64,000 nucleotides of DNA from Balanoglossus misakiensis (Eukaryota; Hemichordata). Below, piece after piece: positions 35,831-47,567 of this stretch (position 1 is the stretch's first letter; every line of letters begins with the position of its first letter). A program made the position numbers and the translations under genes. Below the pieces are notes generated by a model that was not told the origin of the DNA, did not search any database, and worked only from the letters and a program-made list of their open reading frames with translations. Location of the stretch: positions 11,470,001-11,534,000 of the forward strand of contig CM082579.2 in the NCBI GenBank assembly GCA_040954595.2, in the 5' to 3' direction.

Positions 35831-38800
35831 GTATAATGATAATCTAAACTGTTTGAATATTTTTACATATACATGTGTACACTCACTCACTCACCCAGAC
35901 AGACGAATGGACGGATGGACGGACAGACAAAACAAACAAACAGGTGTATCAACTTGGGTATTATGGGGGTTCAGTTTTGGCCATGACATGTTAGGGATTC
36001 TGGAGGGCATTTAAAATTCAAATTCAAAGATCAATGAAAATTTGCATGATCCGTTACCGATTCATGGTAACTTTTCACTGGAGTTTGCACTTGAAAGACA
36101 AGGTGCAAAGTAGTTTCTTTTGTAAACAGGCTACGCCAGTGTTCCCCTATTCAAACTCTTACTCGTATCTTCTTGAGAAAACTATAAAATGTAATGTAAC
36201 AACAAAATACAGCTCTTTTGGAGAAAGAGGCTACAACAAAATGTTCCCCAAATGTTTGATTTTCTTAATACGTATCTGAACTGTTGGTCTTTCAAGGCCT
36301 TCTAGACTTCACATCTTGGGTTTTAAATTGAAAAAGACGTTGCGGAATAAACTACAAATACAAACACTAAGTAAAGGTCAGAAAAATTGCATATAAACTG
36401 AAGAAAGTATTCGATCAAGAAAATGATTACTAACAAATATAAAATAGTAGATTCAAACAATTTGCCGATTTGCCATTCATGCAAATACAGCCAAAGCAAG
36501 AGATGTCACACAAAGTGAGCAACTCTTACATCAAGGTGGAAAGTACAAATGCTGACTGAATGTTTAACCTTATGATTGAATGTTGATGCCATAGGATATT
36601 GGATGGTATTGTGAAATGTGTCATCTGCAGTGTGTTTCAATACAGCTCCCAGCAGTATTCACTTTGCGTGAATTTCTCACGCCGTCAACCAATTCGTCAG
36701 TCTTGTGGGTCATTTGTGAGGTATTATGATTAACCCCTGCAACTGTTAATCCAGCAGAGGCAATGTCATTAACAATGAATTGCACATGCATAACTGACTT
36801 AGAGGGCCCAGAGGGAAAACCAGTTTCATTCAAAAACGAAGAATAGCCGGTGCCTTGGGAGGTCTAAACCATGGGATTTGCAACAATAACCCTGTTGTCT
36901 CCTTGATATCAATGCATCAGAAGAAGAATTTGAAAAGCTTGGTGATAAAAATGCAGCAAATATGTAACATGCAAATAAGAGTAGTACCTGTAATGACAGG
37001 AAGCCTATGATGGTCTGATAAAAGAAATTGGCAGAATTGTAAAAGATTTTCCCTGTGATGCATCTTTGGAAATGATTGCTTGCGACAGCATATATTTTAT
37101 GAACATTTCTTTCATGGATACCAAAAAGTGGTACTTAAAGAGTGTGACAACCTATGAACAAGGATTAATTCTCAAAATGCTCCCTTTTGTTGAAAGAAGT
37201 CTGACACATCAAAGAGTGCATAAATATAATGGTAGGCAGTCATACACATTGGCACTTTTGATTTAGTGTAAAGGCAAACTTAACTTTTTCCAAATATTCA
37301 GAGGGTATCAAGGACAGATCTAGACATTCCTGCCTGCTATTCAGGTTAGGGGTAAGAAGTTAGAGGTTAGATTAGGGTTACGGGGTTAAAGGTTAGGTGT
37401 TGAAATAGAAGGCTGCAATGTTCAAGTGTAACTGTCCTGAAAGCAGTCATCAGAGAATCTGTAAGCGTGCAAGGTCCTGACCAGTAGACTGTGATAATAT
37501 GTGATTTCTAGACAGCAAGTCATTCCTTCACTTGGGAACAGTATACTTTTATCATACAAGTAGTTTTTGTTTGTCGATCAGAACTAATCGCTTTGCTTTG
37601 TCAAATTTCAATATCAGACAATAAGTAAGAAACACATAAATGGGAATTCAAAAAAAGTGCTCTCTGGGTTTAAACACTAATACTATCCAAATCACCAATG
37701 ATAGAAATAAAATTAAACAATAAAACAATTTGCTTGTAAATTTGAGGATTTTTACCTGTTGAAATGACCATTTATATTTTTATCTGTCTAGCTGAACTTT
37801 AGTGAATATGGTATTTTTTACAAATAATTTCAACCGAGGTTGAAAATATATGTAAACACCACTAAATTGTAGGTTTTTTATGTATTTGATTATAAATGCA
37901 AACTGTTTACTAAACAGCGAAAATGGATACATGGGCTATAGAATTTCAGTCAACATGACAATGCATGTAGTCTGTGACAAATGTAACATTCCATACAAAG
38001 TGTCCAGCTATCTCATCATATTATCAACGTATTTACTTGCAACACATTGCAGGACGCTACAATCTCTAATGCAAATTTGTTTGCAACATTATGTCTGGCT
38101 TTACACCATATGATAAAAGTGAACATGTGTGACTGCCAGATGCTGTTATTTTTCATTTGTCAAGTATACTTGGTCTCATTCATTGACTTGAGGGAGGCTT
38201 GCTGTACATGTATATATATGTACATATCATTATGATTGATGTTGTTGTAAACATTTTTTGTGAGTCTGTTTCAAGGTCAGGTGAGGTGAGTAACACCTTG
38301 ATTCATGGGTTGTGTGACTTTCGGAAACCATCACTTACACTGACAGAGGAATTGTATCGTAAATACAGTATAAATCAGTTGTCCCTAATAATAGCCTTTG
38401 TGTAAATTTCCCCTCTCTTTATAGTGATGCAAGAACAAAAGAAATCATCTCCATAATGAAGATGTATGAGATAGCTGGTGAAGTGCTCAATGCATCCCTT
38501 CAGTGTGTGTTCCACAAGATGAAACTGTCCCAAGAAGTGGAGGCAGTAGGGATGAGGTGCATTGGCATTCTTCAGTCTCGAGAGACTAATCTGATCTTCA
38601 TGCTGGGGTGATGCTGTTCTAGATCCGGAACAGCGCCAATAAGAGAGCGACAGTCTCTCTGACATTTTAAACAGTTGAAGGCTAAGGAGGATCTGTTTGC
38701 CTGGCTTGATATCTTCCTTCTCTGTCTCTTGACTTCGGAGGTTTGGGCGAGTGTTCTTCAATGTTGGACGTACTGGGTCATTCAGTCTGTGGCTTGGTTC

Positions 38801-40106
38801 CCTCGACACTATTTCAAATTGTGTGCATCATAAATAAGCCAAATGGCCAGAGAGGCCTCCGCAAATAGTGAAAAGACACAGCTGTTAAAACCATCTCAAT
38901 ACGTACCAAGAACCATAGACAATAGTAAAGAGAAAAGAAAGCTGCCATATCATACAGATTCAATATGTAGATCACAAACTGTGAATGGATTGGCTGAGGG
39001 ATCTGGATCCAGTGAATACATGAGTAAAAGGATTTGAGAGAAATAAGTAAAGAGAGCTCGTGTCTGGTCGGTTGATGTGGTATTGGCTAGCTGTTCTTGT
39101 CTCACTGCTACAAACACTTCTTGAATAGGTAGGCTAGTGCTTTCTGGTGATATAGTAAAAGACAGAACTGCATGCAGCTCAGTTTTTTTGTGATGTTCCC
39201 ACGACACTGAATTAGAATGCTAGGTATGCAGAAAAAAAAATGGTCTGATCCAAGACTTATAGTGAAGCAAGACGGTTTTCAGGTGATCGTCACCACACCG
39301 GTACATTTCACTGCATTTTGAGGCCAATTCCGAATCTGTACCATCATTGATGGATTTTTTTTACACTAGAGTGATTTGGCCTGAGCAATATCCAGAATAG
39401 CAATGACACTGGTGATGTGTTTTGGTGTTAACTCAATCATCTAACCTAATGACTGCTTTTGATTGGCCACCAGATGAATGTCCAGATAAAGACTTAAGTC
39501 ACTGGGTAGGATATCCTTAATATACGATAGACAATTGAATGAGTCAACATATACTATGATAACCCTAGCTATGGGGACTGTGTGTACTGGCTCTGGATAT
39601 ATATGCTGAGTGATCACAAGATCCCATTAAAACTTGCCGATTTTGGTAAACGGTTGTCATTAAGTTCAGATGACCAGAGGTCTCAGAAAGATGAAGCTGC
39701 TCACAACTTGACAGAGCTGACAATATCAGAGATATCAATGACAATACCGGTAAATGGTGTGTCCCATTAGTAAAGACACAAGGAAGATGATCACTGTGAT
39801 CATAGGCTGAGGCTGTGAATATAGTACTTGTAGCTGAGGTATCTAGGTATAACACAGGTGAACGGGGTTGTCTGCACCTCCATAATATCATATATACAGG
39901 TACATATATAACCTATGATACATGTAGTTTTGTTATGTGGAAAGAATAGTAATATTTCCACTGACGACAGAGAACTGGGAATTCTGACAACTGCTAAAAG
40001 TATAGGGGCTGGGAGCGCATATTGGTAGCAAATGGGTAGACACCATGGGAAACCCATTTGTAGTACACCTTTTTCTGCCTTGTAGCTGAATGCCAAGTTA
40101 AATTAA
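35831..40106. other. no confident gene
   Basis: One weak candidate exon (38428-38555). Several open frames of 60-145 codons (38375-38809 -, 38950-39207 -, 39565-39891 -) are repeat-like or of biased composition. A degenerate GGTTAGGGGT-type stretch is at 37340-37400. Confidence 0.4.
38428..38555 (+). CDS. weak candidate exon, unknown gene
   Basis: A good polypyrimidine acceptor (TTTCCCCTCTCTTTATAG) precedes an open stretch translating as DARTKEIISIMKMYEIAGEV, then LNASLQCVFHKMKLSQEVEAVGM, with a possible AG|GTGCAT donor. The peptide is helical and plausible, but no partner exon is clear and the downstream bases belong to a repeat-like segment. Could be chance. Confidence 0.2.
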
Positions 40107-41738
40107 AGCTGCAAGCAGCATTGTCCGGCCCAAGCTCTATTATCTGATCTGATTATTAGATATGCACATAATTAATGAGTAGAAACATAATGCTGTGTTT
40201 TATCCCATGAAATATCAAGGTTATATCTATGTTTGGTGTTGATATAGTGTTAAGTAGGTCAAAAGTCACCCAGAGGTCATCCAAAATTTGAGCAGAAAAT
40301 TTTGACCCATAGTGGTCCATGTCCAACAAAAACCAGACCTCTAGCCCTTTTGGTTAGCCCGGAATTAGGTATGCACATAAATAATGAGTAAAGCAGGTGT
40401 CACAGGTGACCCAAAACTTTGGCTTTTCATTATGGCCCCATACCGCCAAATGCCAAGGCTGTACCTGCTTTGGATGCTGAGATATGCAAAAATAGGTCAA
40501 AGGTCATCTGAGGTCATCCAAAATTTGGGCAGAAAATTTTGACCCATAGTGGTCCATGTCCCAACAAAAACCAGACCTCTAGCCATTTTGGTTAGCCCGG
40601 AATTAGGTATGCACATAAATAATGAGTAAAGCAGGTGTCACAGATGACCCAAAACTTTGGCTTTTCATTATGGCCCCATACCTCCAAACGCCAAGGCTGT
40701 ATCTGCTGTGGATGTCGAGATATGCAAAAGTAGGTCAAAGGTCATCCGAGGTCACCCAACATTTGGGCAAAATATTTTGACCCCATACTGGTCCATGTAT
40801 AACAAAAACCAAACCTCTAGGTCTATTTGTTCATCATTAATTAGGTATGTGCATATTTAATGAGGTCAGCAGAGGTCAAAGGGGTCATGAAAAGTAGCAA
40901 AATTTTATGATCACATACAAATCCACATACATCAAAAACCAAACTTATAGCCCTATTGGTTAGCCTGGAATTAGATATGCAGAAAAATGATACGTCAAAA
41001 GTAGGTCAAAGGTCATTGCCAAAATTACCAAAATATTTATAGCTAATTCTTGTCATATGATGATTCATATCCATAAAAAGAATTTCTGTGCTATCAATGT
41101 TTAGGCTAGAAAGGGAATTTTTACTTTTTAATCGATTTTCACAAAATCCAATATCCATAATCTTCGACCAATCACATTCCCCTTCGCAAACTTGATAGAC
41201 ATCTGTTTAATGACCACACACACCAAATCTTGTGACTCGGTTATCGCCCGTTCTGGAGAAGAAGATTTTTGAAGTTTTACTATGGTTTTTCGAAAATCCA
41301 ATATGGCCGCCATAATCTTCGACCAATCACAATGATCTTCGCAAACTTGATAGACATCAGTTAGGTGACCACATACCCCAAATGGCGTGACTCGGTTATC
41401 GCCGGTTCTGGAGAAGAAGATTTTTGAAATTTTGACCAGATTTCAGAAAAACAACTGTAGCAAAAAAACTGCAACATTGTCAGCATAATATCCAATTACA
41501 AAAATGATGGGCATAAGGTATACTAGCTGCACACCAAATTTGAAGTCAATCTGACTTGTAGTTTCTGAGATCTGAATTATTTCAGAAAATCCAATATGGC
41601 CGCCAGGTCACGTGACTAATTAAATATTCACGAGCCACTGCACATCTACTCATTGGCCCCTATCTGCCTACCAAGTTTCAGCCTGGTTGGTGCTGCAGTT
41701 TTTGAGATTTAGGTGGCCGAAAAATGGAACCAAGAATA

Positions 41739-41770
<32 letters not shown>

Positions 41771-41829
41771 CTGAAAAACCCCAACGAAACCAATAGGGCC
41801 CAAGCGCTGGTATGCGCTTGGGCCCTAAT
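40107..41829 (+). mobile_element. rolling-circle-like element, copy E
   Basis: 5' end AAAGCTGCAAGCAGCATTGT with GGCCCAAGC; monomers with marker CCTCTAGCC at about 40340, 40576, 40816 and 40950. Then a tandem pair of ~136-base blocks (41146-41283 and 41296-41430: TAATCTTCGACCAATCACA, CGCAAACTTGATAGACATC, GACTCGGTTATCGCC), a GAAA microsatellite and a 12-bp-stem hairpin (41796-41825, arms GGGCCCAAGCGC/GCGCTTGGGCCC) followed by TAA. A second subfamily, about 1.7 kb. Confidence 0.7.
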
Positions 41830-42636
41830 TAAACTGTCCTCCAGGTGGAACCCTGTTGTGATCCATGATTGCAGCATCCCCAAATGGCATGCTGTAACAC
41901 TTGACGCCGATGAATAGGGATATATGTGACATAGCTGCATCTCAGAAGCCCACGTGCAGAAGTCAGCAAAGTGATAGAGCATGTCTGTTACGTAGATCAG
42001 CCATTCACTTCTTCAGTCGGTAAAATCAGTGATGCACAATGCTGCAAACCTCACTCAAGTGATATTGCTAGATTTCAAGTAATCTGCAAATACAAACCAT
42101 GATGCTAAGTGGACAAGGGTGCATTATCATAGCTGTGTCGGTAGCTCCACTCATAAAGATTCTGCATTATTACACCTCACATATTATACCGTTTTCGTGA
42201 TTGGCTGAGACGCGCTCACGTGATATAGAAAAAAAGTGATATAACATGGCTAGAGTTGATAAAGCCCTGTCGCGTGCGCTGATATTGCCCGCTGGGTTGT
42301 TTTGGTGTTCTGCGCGCGACTTCTGCGCGTTCCAAACTGTCGTTCAATGGCTTCCTTCATGATCAGTCAACTCCCGCATCTATATGGCTTCAAAGCGACA
42401 CACAGGCTTAACACCTGTTCAACTGGATGATATTTTACTGCAAACGGGCAGTAAATACACCAAAATCGCAACCAACAGCGCAGTATTTTCAAAATAATCT
42501 AAGTTCGAAGTAGGTATCGTATAATTCTTGGGAGATCGAGACATTTTACATTCTCAGCAACGTACGACATATGGACGCGAGTCTACATGCTACATGCTGC
42601 AGTGTATGTACGTTCAAATGTTCGGCGTAATAAAAT

Positions 42637-42821
42637 TAATAACACATTATGCTCGGGCAACATCACGATTTGAAGCCTGCCCTCGGGCTGGTGATCTCTG
42701 ACCACAATATTGATGATACCCTCGCCTGCGGCTCGGGCATCATCAATATTATGGTCAGAGATCACCATCCCTCGTGCAGGCTTCAAATCGTGATATTGCC
42801 CTCGCTATCATGTGTTATTAT
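42637..42821. mobile_element. foldback element 2 (near-perfect hairpin)
   Basis: AATAACACAT, CGGGCAA-ATCACGATTTGAAG, GCCTGC and GGTGATCTCTGACCA-AATATTGATGAT on the left are mirrored on the right, with loop CCCTCGCCTGCGGCTCGGG. About 185 bases, the same size, GC-rich CCTCG-containing loop and CGGGC/GAGGG motifs as the foldback at 16360, but a different arm sequence. Flanks are AT-rich; target duplication ambiguous. Confidence 0.75.
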
Positions 42822-43429
42822 TTAAATATTGAAGTCGGGAAACATGGTCAACAGGAGTAGGAAAGAAGAAGTGGCACCCAAACCACACACCCACTATGGG
42901 TGTAGCAAAATGTTTAACACAAGAAAGAAGCAAGAGGGTAATAATTACACAAAGGCTACCAAGGTAACAGTACAAAGGATTGCTGTTCCAAGCATTATTG
43001 TTCCTCTTATGTGGTCTCCAAAGATGTTGTAAACATGCATTCTGTCTTACGTGTGTTCTATAATTTGCACATGTTTATAATGTGAATGAAGACTTCCAAT
43101 CATTGTAGGGACGAACTCTCAATTTCATGGTCCACATTTTCTGAATTTGTACCTATAAGCGACTCCAAATTCTTTACTGACACCTTGTATCAAAGGGTCA
43201 ACTGTTATTATTACAAATTCTACGATTTAGTCTTCCAAGGCACCACCTAATCCAGTTCTTGAATGAAACTGATTTTCCATGGACTCTCCTCGTCAAGTTA
43301 TGCATGGCAATCCATTGTTAATGACACTGTCTCTACTGGATCGACAGTTCAAGGGGCGAAATCATAACACCAAACAAATAACCTACAAAAGAGACAAATT
43401 GGCGATGACGTGAAGAAATTCACACAAAG

Positions 43430-45310
43430 TGGTGTCTGCTGGGAGCTGTATCAAACCTCACTGCAAGCAACACGTCACAATACCATCCAATATGGACCAA
43501 CAGCCACATAAGATCATATTGTGAAACAAATTAATGAAACCGTGTATCATAAAGCACACAGTCATGGAGCCATGTGTAAACAAAATTAAATATATTCAAA
43601 ATCAAAATCAAAATTGTATGACAGAGAAATGTGCCTTTTTTTCTGAATGCTCATTGAAGTCTGACAGTTCTTACTCCAAACTAGGTAGTGGGCATTTGTA
43701 CATGTGTTTACTGGTACAAGAGTAATTTTTTGGAAATTATTTCTTTTGAGCAGTTATATCCCTCTGGAATAAATGAAAAGAAAGTCTATGTGACAACTAG
43801 ATCATTCATGCTCAGTTTTTTATGGACTGCTGGTAGCTGTATGAATCCAAACAGCAGACAAGATGTTAAAATACCATTCAATGTGGACCAACACCCACAT
43901 TAGATCATATTGTGAATCAAATCAATGAAAGCATGTACCATATCATAAAGCACATGCACAGTCAGGGAAGTGTAAACAAAACTAGATATATATTCAAAAT
44001 CATAGAAAATGGATGGCTGAATGATTAAGTGATCTCATGTAAACTTTTCTGTACATTATAAATACAATAATTGTAACTCATAGAAAATTCACACCTTTTC
44101 TAAATAGTGATGGTTTGATGTCAAGGGAGCAATCTGAATCACTGATTCTTGAATAACATGATTTCAACGAACACAGAAAAGGGCCCAGAAAAGTAAATGT
44201 TAGGATTTCGTAAATTTTACCAATATCACTCTTGACAATTAAATACCCAACAATTTATACATACATATAAACAGACAGATGGATACGGTAGACACACACA
44301 CACTTACACCAAACAAACACACAGAAATACTTTACAACTATGCCAAACTATAACTAACTAATTATAAAAAAAAATAAGAAAGTAACTTAATAATAATATA
44401 AATATGTAAAGAAACTGTTCAGATACAGATGTGTACACTATAATAGAAGTTTAAAAACAACAATCACAATATAATAAACAACAACAATATAATGACTAGA
44501 AAAAAGAGTATTTACAAGTGTCTGCCCCACAGCTCTCCCACAGCTTTGCCCAGAGTCCACATGTCAATTTGGTCAATGGTTGTTGCCCTGAAATTGAGGG
44601 GGAAAAGACAATGCAGTTTAAAAGAAGTAACAGAACATCATATAGTATTCTCCAAATATCTATTATACCAGGTACATTCATGGCTGAAAACACAGAGATG
44701 TCAGCGTTCTATAGGTTACAGAATGTACAAATATCATTTTATGTTGTGAAAGAGTTTTTATGTCATGCTAACAGAAATTAAAGGACTAATAACCGAATTG
44801 GTGGTGACTTTTTTCAGAAACATTAAATTATTAAATGTCTTTAGGTGCCTATGACATCGCCTTGATGTCCAATCTATCTCTCATTCATTGAAATATTTTC
44901 CAGCATGGGGTACTCTGTCTGTTCGCGAAAAAAATGCACGACAGAGAACTTTGCTGTGTTTTTTTCTTCTGAATGCTCAAAAAGTCTGACAATTCCTACT
45001 CCAAGCTACATATTGGACATTTGCACATAGGTCTAATGGTACACCTGACATCAAGTGTATTTGCAAAATTCTGATCTACAAGCAAATAAACCTTTTGCAC
45101 TATGCATAATGTGTAAGCTTCTTTAAGTCAACCACTCGCCTAGCCTAACCAGCAGCAGTTGTCTTATTTCAACAAGATAAATTAGATGGATTCTTCCAAC
45201 AGAATAGACATTTTGGAAATTAATTCTTTTAGCAGTTACAGCCTTATGGAATAAATGAAAACACAAGACAACCAGATGATTCATGCTCAGTTTTTATGGA
45301 CTTGTTTTTT
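43430..45310 (+). repeat. locally triplicated ~400-base segment
   Basis: 43606-44010 has GTCTGACAGTTCTTACTCCAA, GGGCATTTGTACAT, TGGAATAAATGAAAA, TCATTCATGCTCAGTTTTT, ATGTGGACCAACA-CCACAT and ATAAAGCACA. The first part recurs at 44925-45310; the last part recurs at 43465-43605. The three copies differ by many small changes. No coding potential. It lies just outside the 3' side of the coiled-coil gene and surrounds the candidate exon at 44512. Confidence 0.6.
44512..44587 (-). CDS. candidate alternative last exon of the coiled-coil gene, or last exon of another gene
   Basis: After the acceptor CCCTCAATTTCAG, one frame encodes ATTIDQIDMWTLGKAVGELWGRHL and then TAA. It accepts a phase-2 donor, exactly the phase in which exon 6 at 48192 ends. 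Spliced that way the junction codon is Arg. The peptide is amphipathic and looks genuine. A longer frame over the same bases gives a less protein-like, Cys-rich sequence. No other upstream exon between 44600 and 46500 is evident. Alternatively this is the end of an unrelated gene, or chance. Confidence 0.4.
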
Positions 45311-46530
45311 TGTGCCATTCTAATTAACTAGTTGGGTGTTTTGTTGGGTGTTAGTCAAACTTGTAACAAGCAGTAACGACCGGTAATGAGCAGAAACGTG
45401 CAGTAATGACCCATAACATCCTAGAAATAGACAGAATGCATAAATATCAAGCAATAACAACCCCCCAAAATGTGAACCGTTCGTTAAATAACATCCATAG
45501 TTCCACCCAATCACGGAAATCATTACCGCTACGACACAATTGATAGTTACAAGCTACAAGCTGCACCATTGACTATAACTTGTCACAACCGATAATGAAA
45601 AGGGGTGGACTTGACTATTTGTTATACGGGGTCCTTAAGATTTATGAGGGTCATTTTTATTTTTTTCTCTCCACTGTATGTTATTTTTCCAAACTGTGAC
45701 AATGTTTTTGCATCCCCTTTTATGTTTTCTTATTCTAAACTCTGGTTATGATTTCTGGTTACCGTACAAACAAAATGAAACACGAACACAATGAATCCTG
45801 TGAGAAAAATTTAAAATCACAGATACTGTGGAAATGATGATCTGTTCCCATTTCACAGTCATCTGAAGTAATGCAATCAGTGTAAATCAACATGACCATT
45901 TTCACAGAACTGCAGTTGTTTAATGTCATATCATCACTGGAAAAATAACTAGCCTTTTACTCAACCAAACTTGAGTTTAGGCATATATGGAAATTTTAAA
46001 AGATAATAAATACAATATCCAAGTAATTTAATAGCAAATACTGCAGCAAGTTCCTTGTTCAGAAAATAACAAATTTACCCTGATGTTACTTGGTGTCATG
46101 CATGAGTTAGTCCTTTAAAATATGTATGTGCCATTTTCTTCATTTAAACCTATTTCGCTGATGAGCGGAAACTGCATGTGGTTGTGATGTGATTTATGGA
46201 CAGAATTATTTTTGGTCATTATTGTTCCTTATTAATTATTCTATCTATTTCAAGGTCATTTTTGGTCATTACTGTAGGTTCTGCTCGTTACAAGTTTTAG
46301 AAACACCCTTGTTTTGTTGGCATGGCGTCATACATAATTCAACATATTACATATGCTACCTTTTGTGTACTAGACAATATTCAAAAATGCTGTTTTGGGA
46401 TTACAGTGCACGGATTCAGTAAGTAAGTTTGACTGAGCCAGAGTTTAAATTTGAAATGGTTAAATCATACCAACAAAATGCCAGGATGTAAAGGTCACAC
46501 AGGGGTCAAGATTCGCCATACCTTCCAGCG
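45311..46530. other. 3' flank of the coiled-coil gene
   Basis: No further exon is evident. On the minus strand an AATAAA lies at about 45655, a possible polyadenylation signal some 870 bases past the stop. Confidence 0.35.
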
Positions 46531-46672
46531 TTATGGGACATCCATGGCATTCATCCAGAGCTTCATTTTTTCAGCATTCTCACTCATGGTTGATAATGCG
46601 TTTTCCATCTGGATGAATGCCTGGTGGTACCTGTCCCTGGCTTCTTTCGTGCCATGGTGCAACTCATCCCAG
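46531..46672 (-). CDS. single-pass coiled-coil protein, exon 7 (stop)
   Basis: The acceptor TCTTTCAG begins with the single base needed to complete Ser from exon 6. The exon encodes WDELHHGTKEARDRYHQAFIQMENALSTMSENAEKMKLWMNAMDVP and then TAA. Again helical, with heptad-like spacing. The other two frames contain early stops, which supports this reading. Just past the stop is CTGGAAG|GTATGG, a possible 3'-UTR donor, and within the exon ACAG|GTACCA is a possible phase-2 donor; either could lead to the downstream candidate exon at 44512-44587. The intron between exons 6 and 7 holds a TTAA-flanked transposon. Confidence 0.78.
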
Positions 46673-46830
46673 CTGAAAGAAACCCAAGACATATTAGAGA
46701 TATAGTTGATAGTACGCACAAGACTCATGAGCTCAATCTCACTCCTATTAGGGATTTTACAGGGTTTTTTCAGTGCATTTCCAGAATTATTGTTAGACAT
46801 GTATGTGCACCCTCTTCATGATATATTTAA

Positions 46831-47567
46831 GGTGGCATTGCATGAAACCGTCAAGACTTTTTCAGAGGCCTATTTCTCATCAAAGACAACATTAAAACCC
46901 CATAAACCATATATATTCTGGAAGCTGAGTTTTTGAACTTTTGTTTGAGTTGCAAATATTATTGATCCCCGGAAATGGTGGCGATTTTGGGTGAAAAAAA
47001 ACATTTTTTGATATTATGTCATTAAATTTAAAATAGGTAAAAAAATTGACCATGCATCATGCATCTTAATATGTCATTCAAAACTAGAGTACACGTGCAA
47101 AAAAACGGTAATTTTGTTTTGCGTTATCTGCTTCCATTGAGGAGTAACAGCGTTTGAAAGTTAGATTTTTAGTAAAATTTGATCAAATTCATGGTGAGTT
47201 TGTATTGAATCAGACTTTATTCCCGCCAGGGACACTTTATCGACTAACAAAAATACCGTTTTGTTGGATGGGTCATACACAATCCCCTGTTAAAATTTGA
47301 GCAAATTCGGCCAACGCAGAGCGAAGCTATTCTCGTCTGAAGTTGTCAAGAGCAGCGAAAATGCAAACTGAGAAAAACGGCCATTTGCATTGTTGACACC
47401 TATTTGTTAATAAGCTGTGAACTCATTCAGAAAAGTGCTATTTTGGGGTGATTATGCACCATTTCCGCCAAGACGTATTAGTCAGGATGTGGGTCAGTAT
47501 TAGGCCTACCGATTTATGTAAAAAAGTAAAATTTTGCAAAAATCACAAGTTTTCATGCAATGCCACC
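46831..47567. mobile_element. TTAA-flanked inverted-repeat element in the last intron of the coiled-coil gene
   Basis: The ends GGTGGCATTGCATGAAA and its reverse complement are immediately flanked by TTAA on both sides (46827-46830 and 47568-47571). About 737 bases with no coding potential, so a non-autonomous element. TTAA duplication is typical of piggyBac-type transposition, though the termini do not begin with the usual CCC. A related end fragment (AATGCCACCTTAA) is at about 17581. Confidence 0.7.

Noticed and set aside
36621-36833. Minus-strand frame with TGFPSGPSKSVMHVQFIVND
   Set aside because: Looks somewhat protein-like but lacks splice signals and a known family; too weak to list.
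38375-38809. 144-codon minus-strand frame
   Set aside because: Overlaps a plus-strand repeat-like segment; composition is Ser/Arg-rich with no domain.
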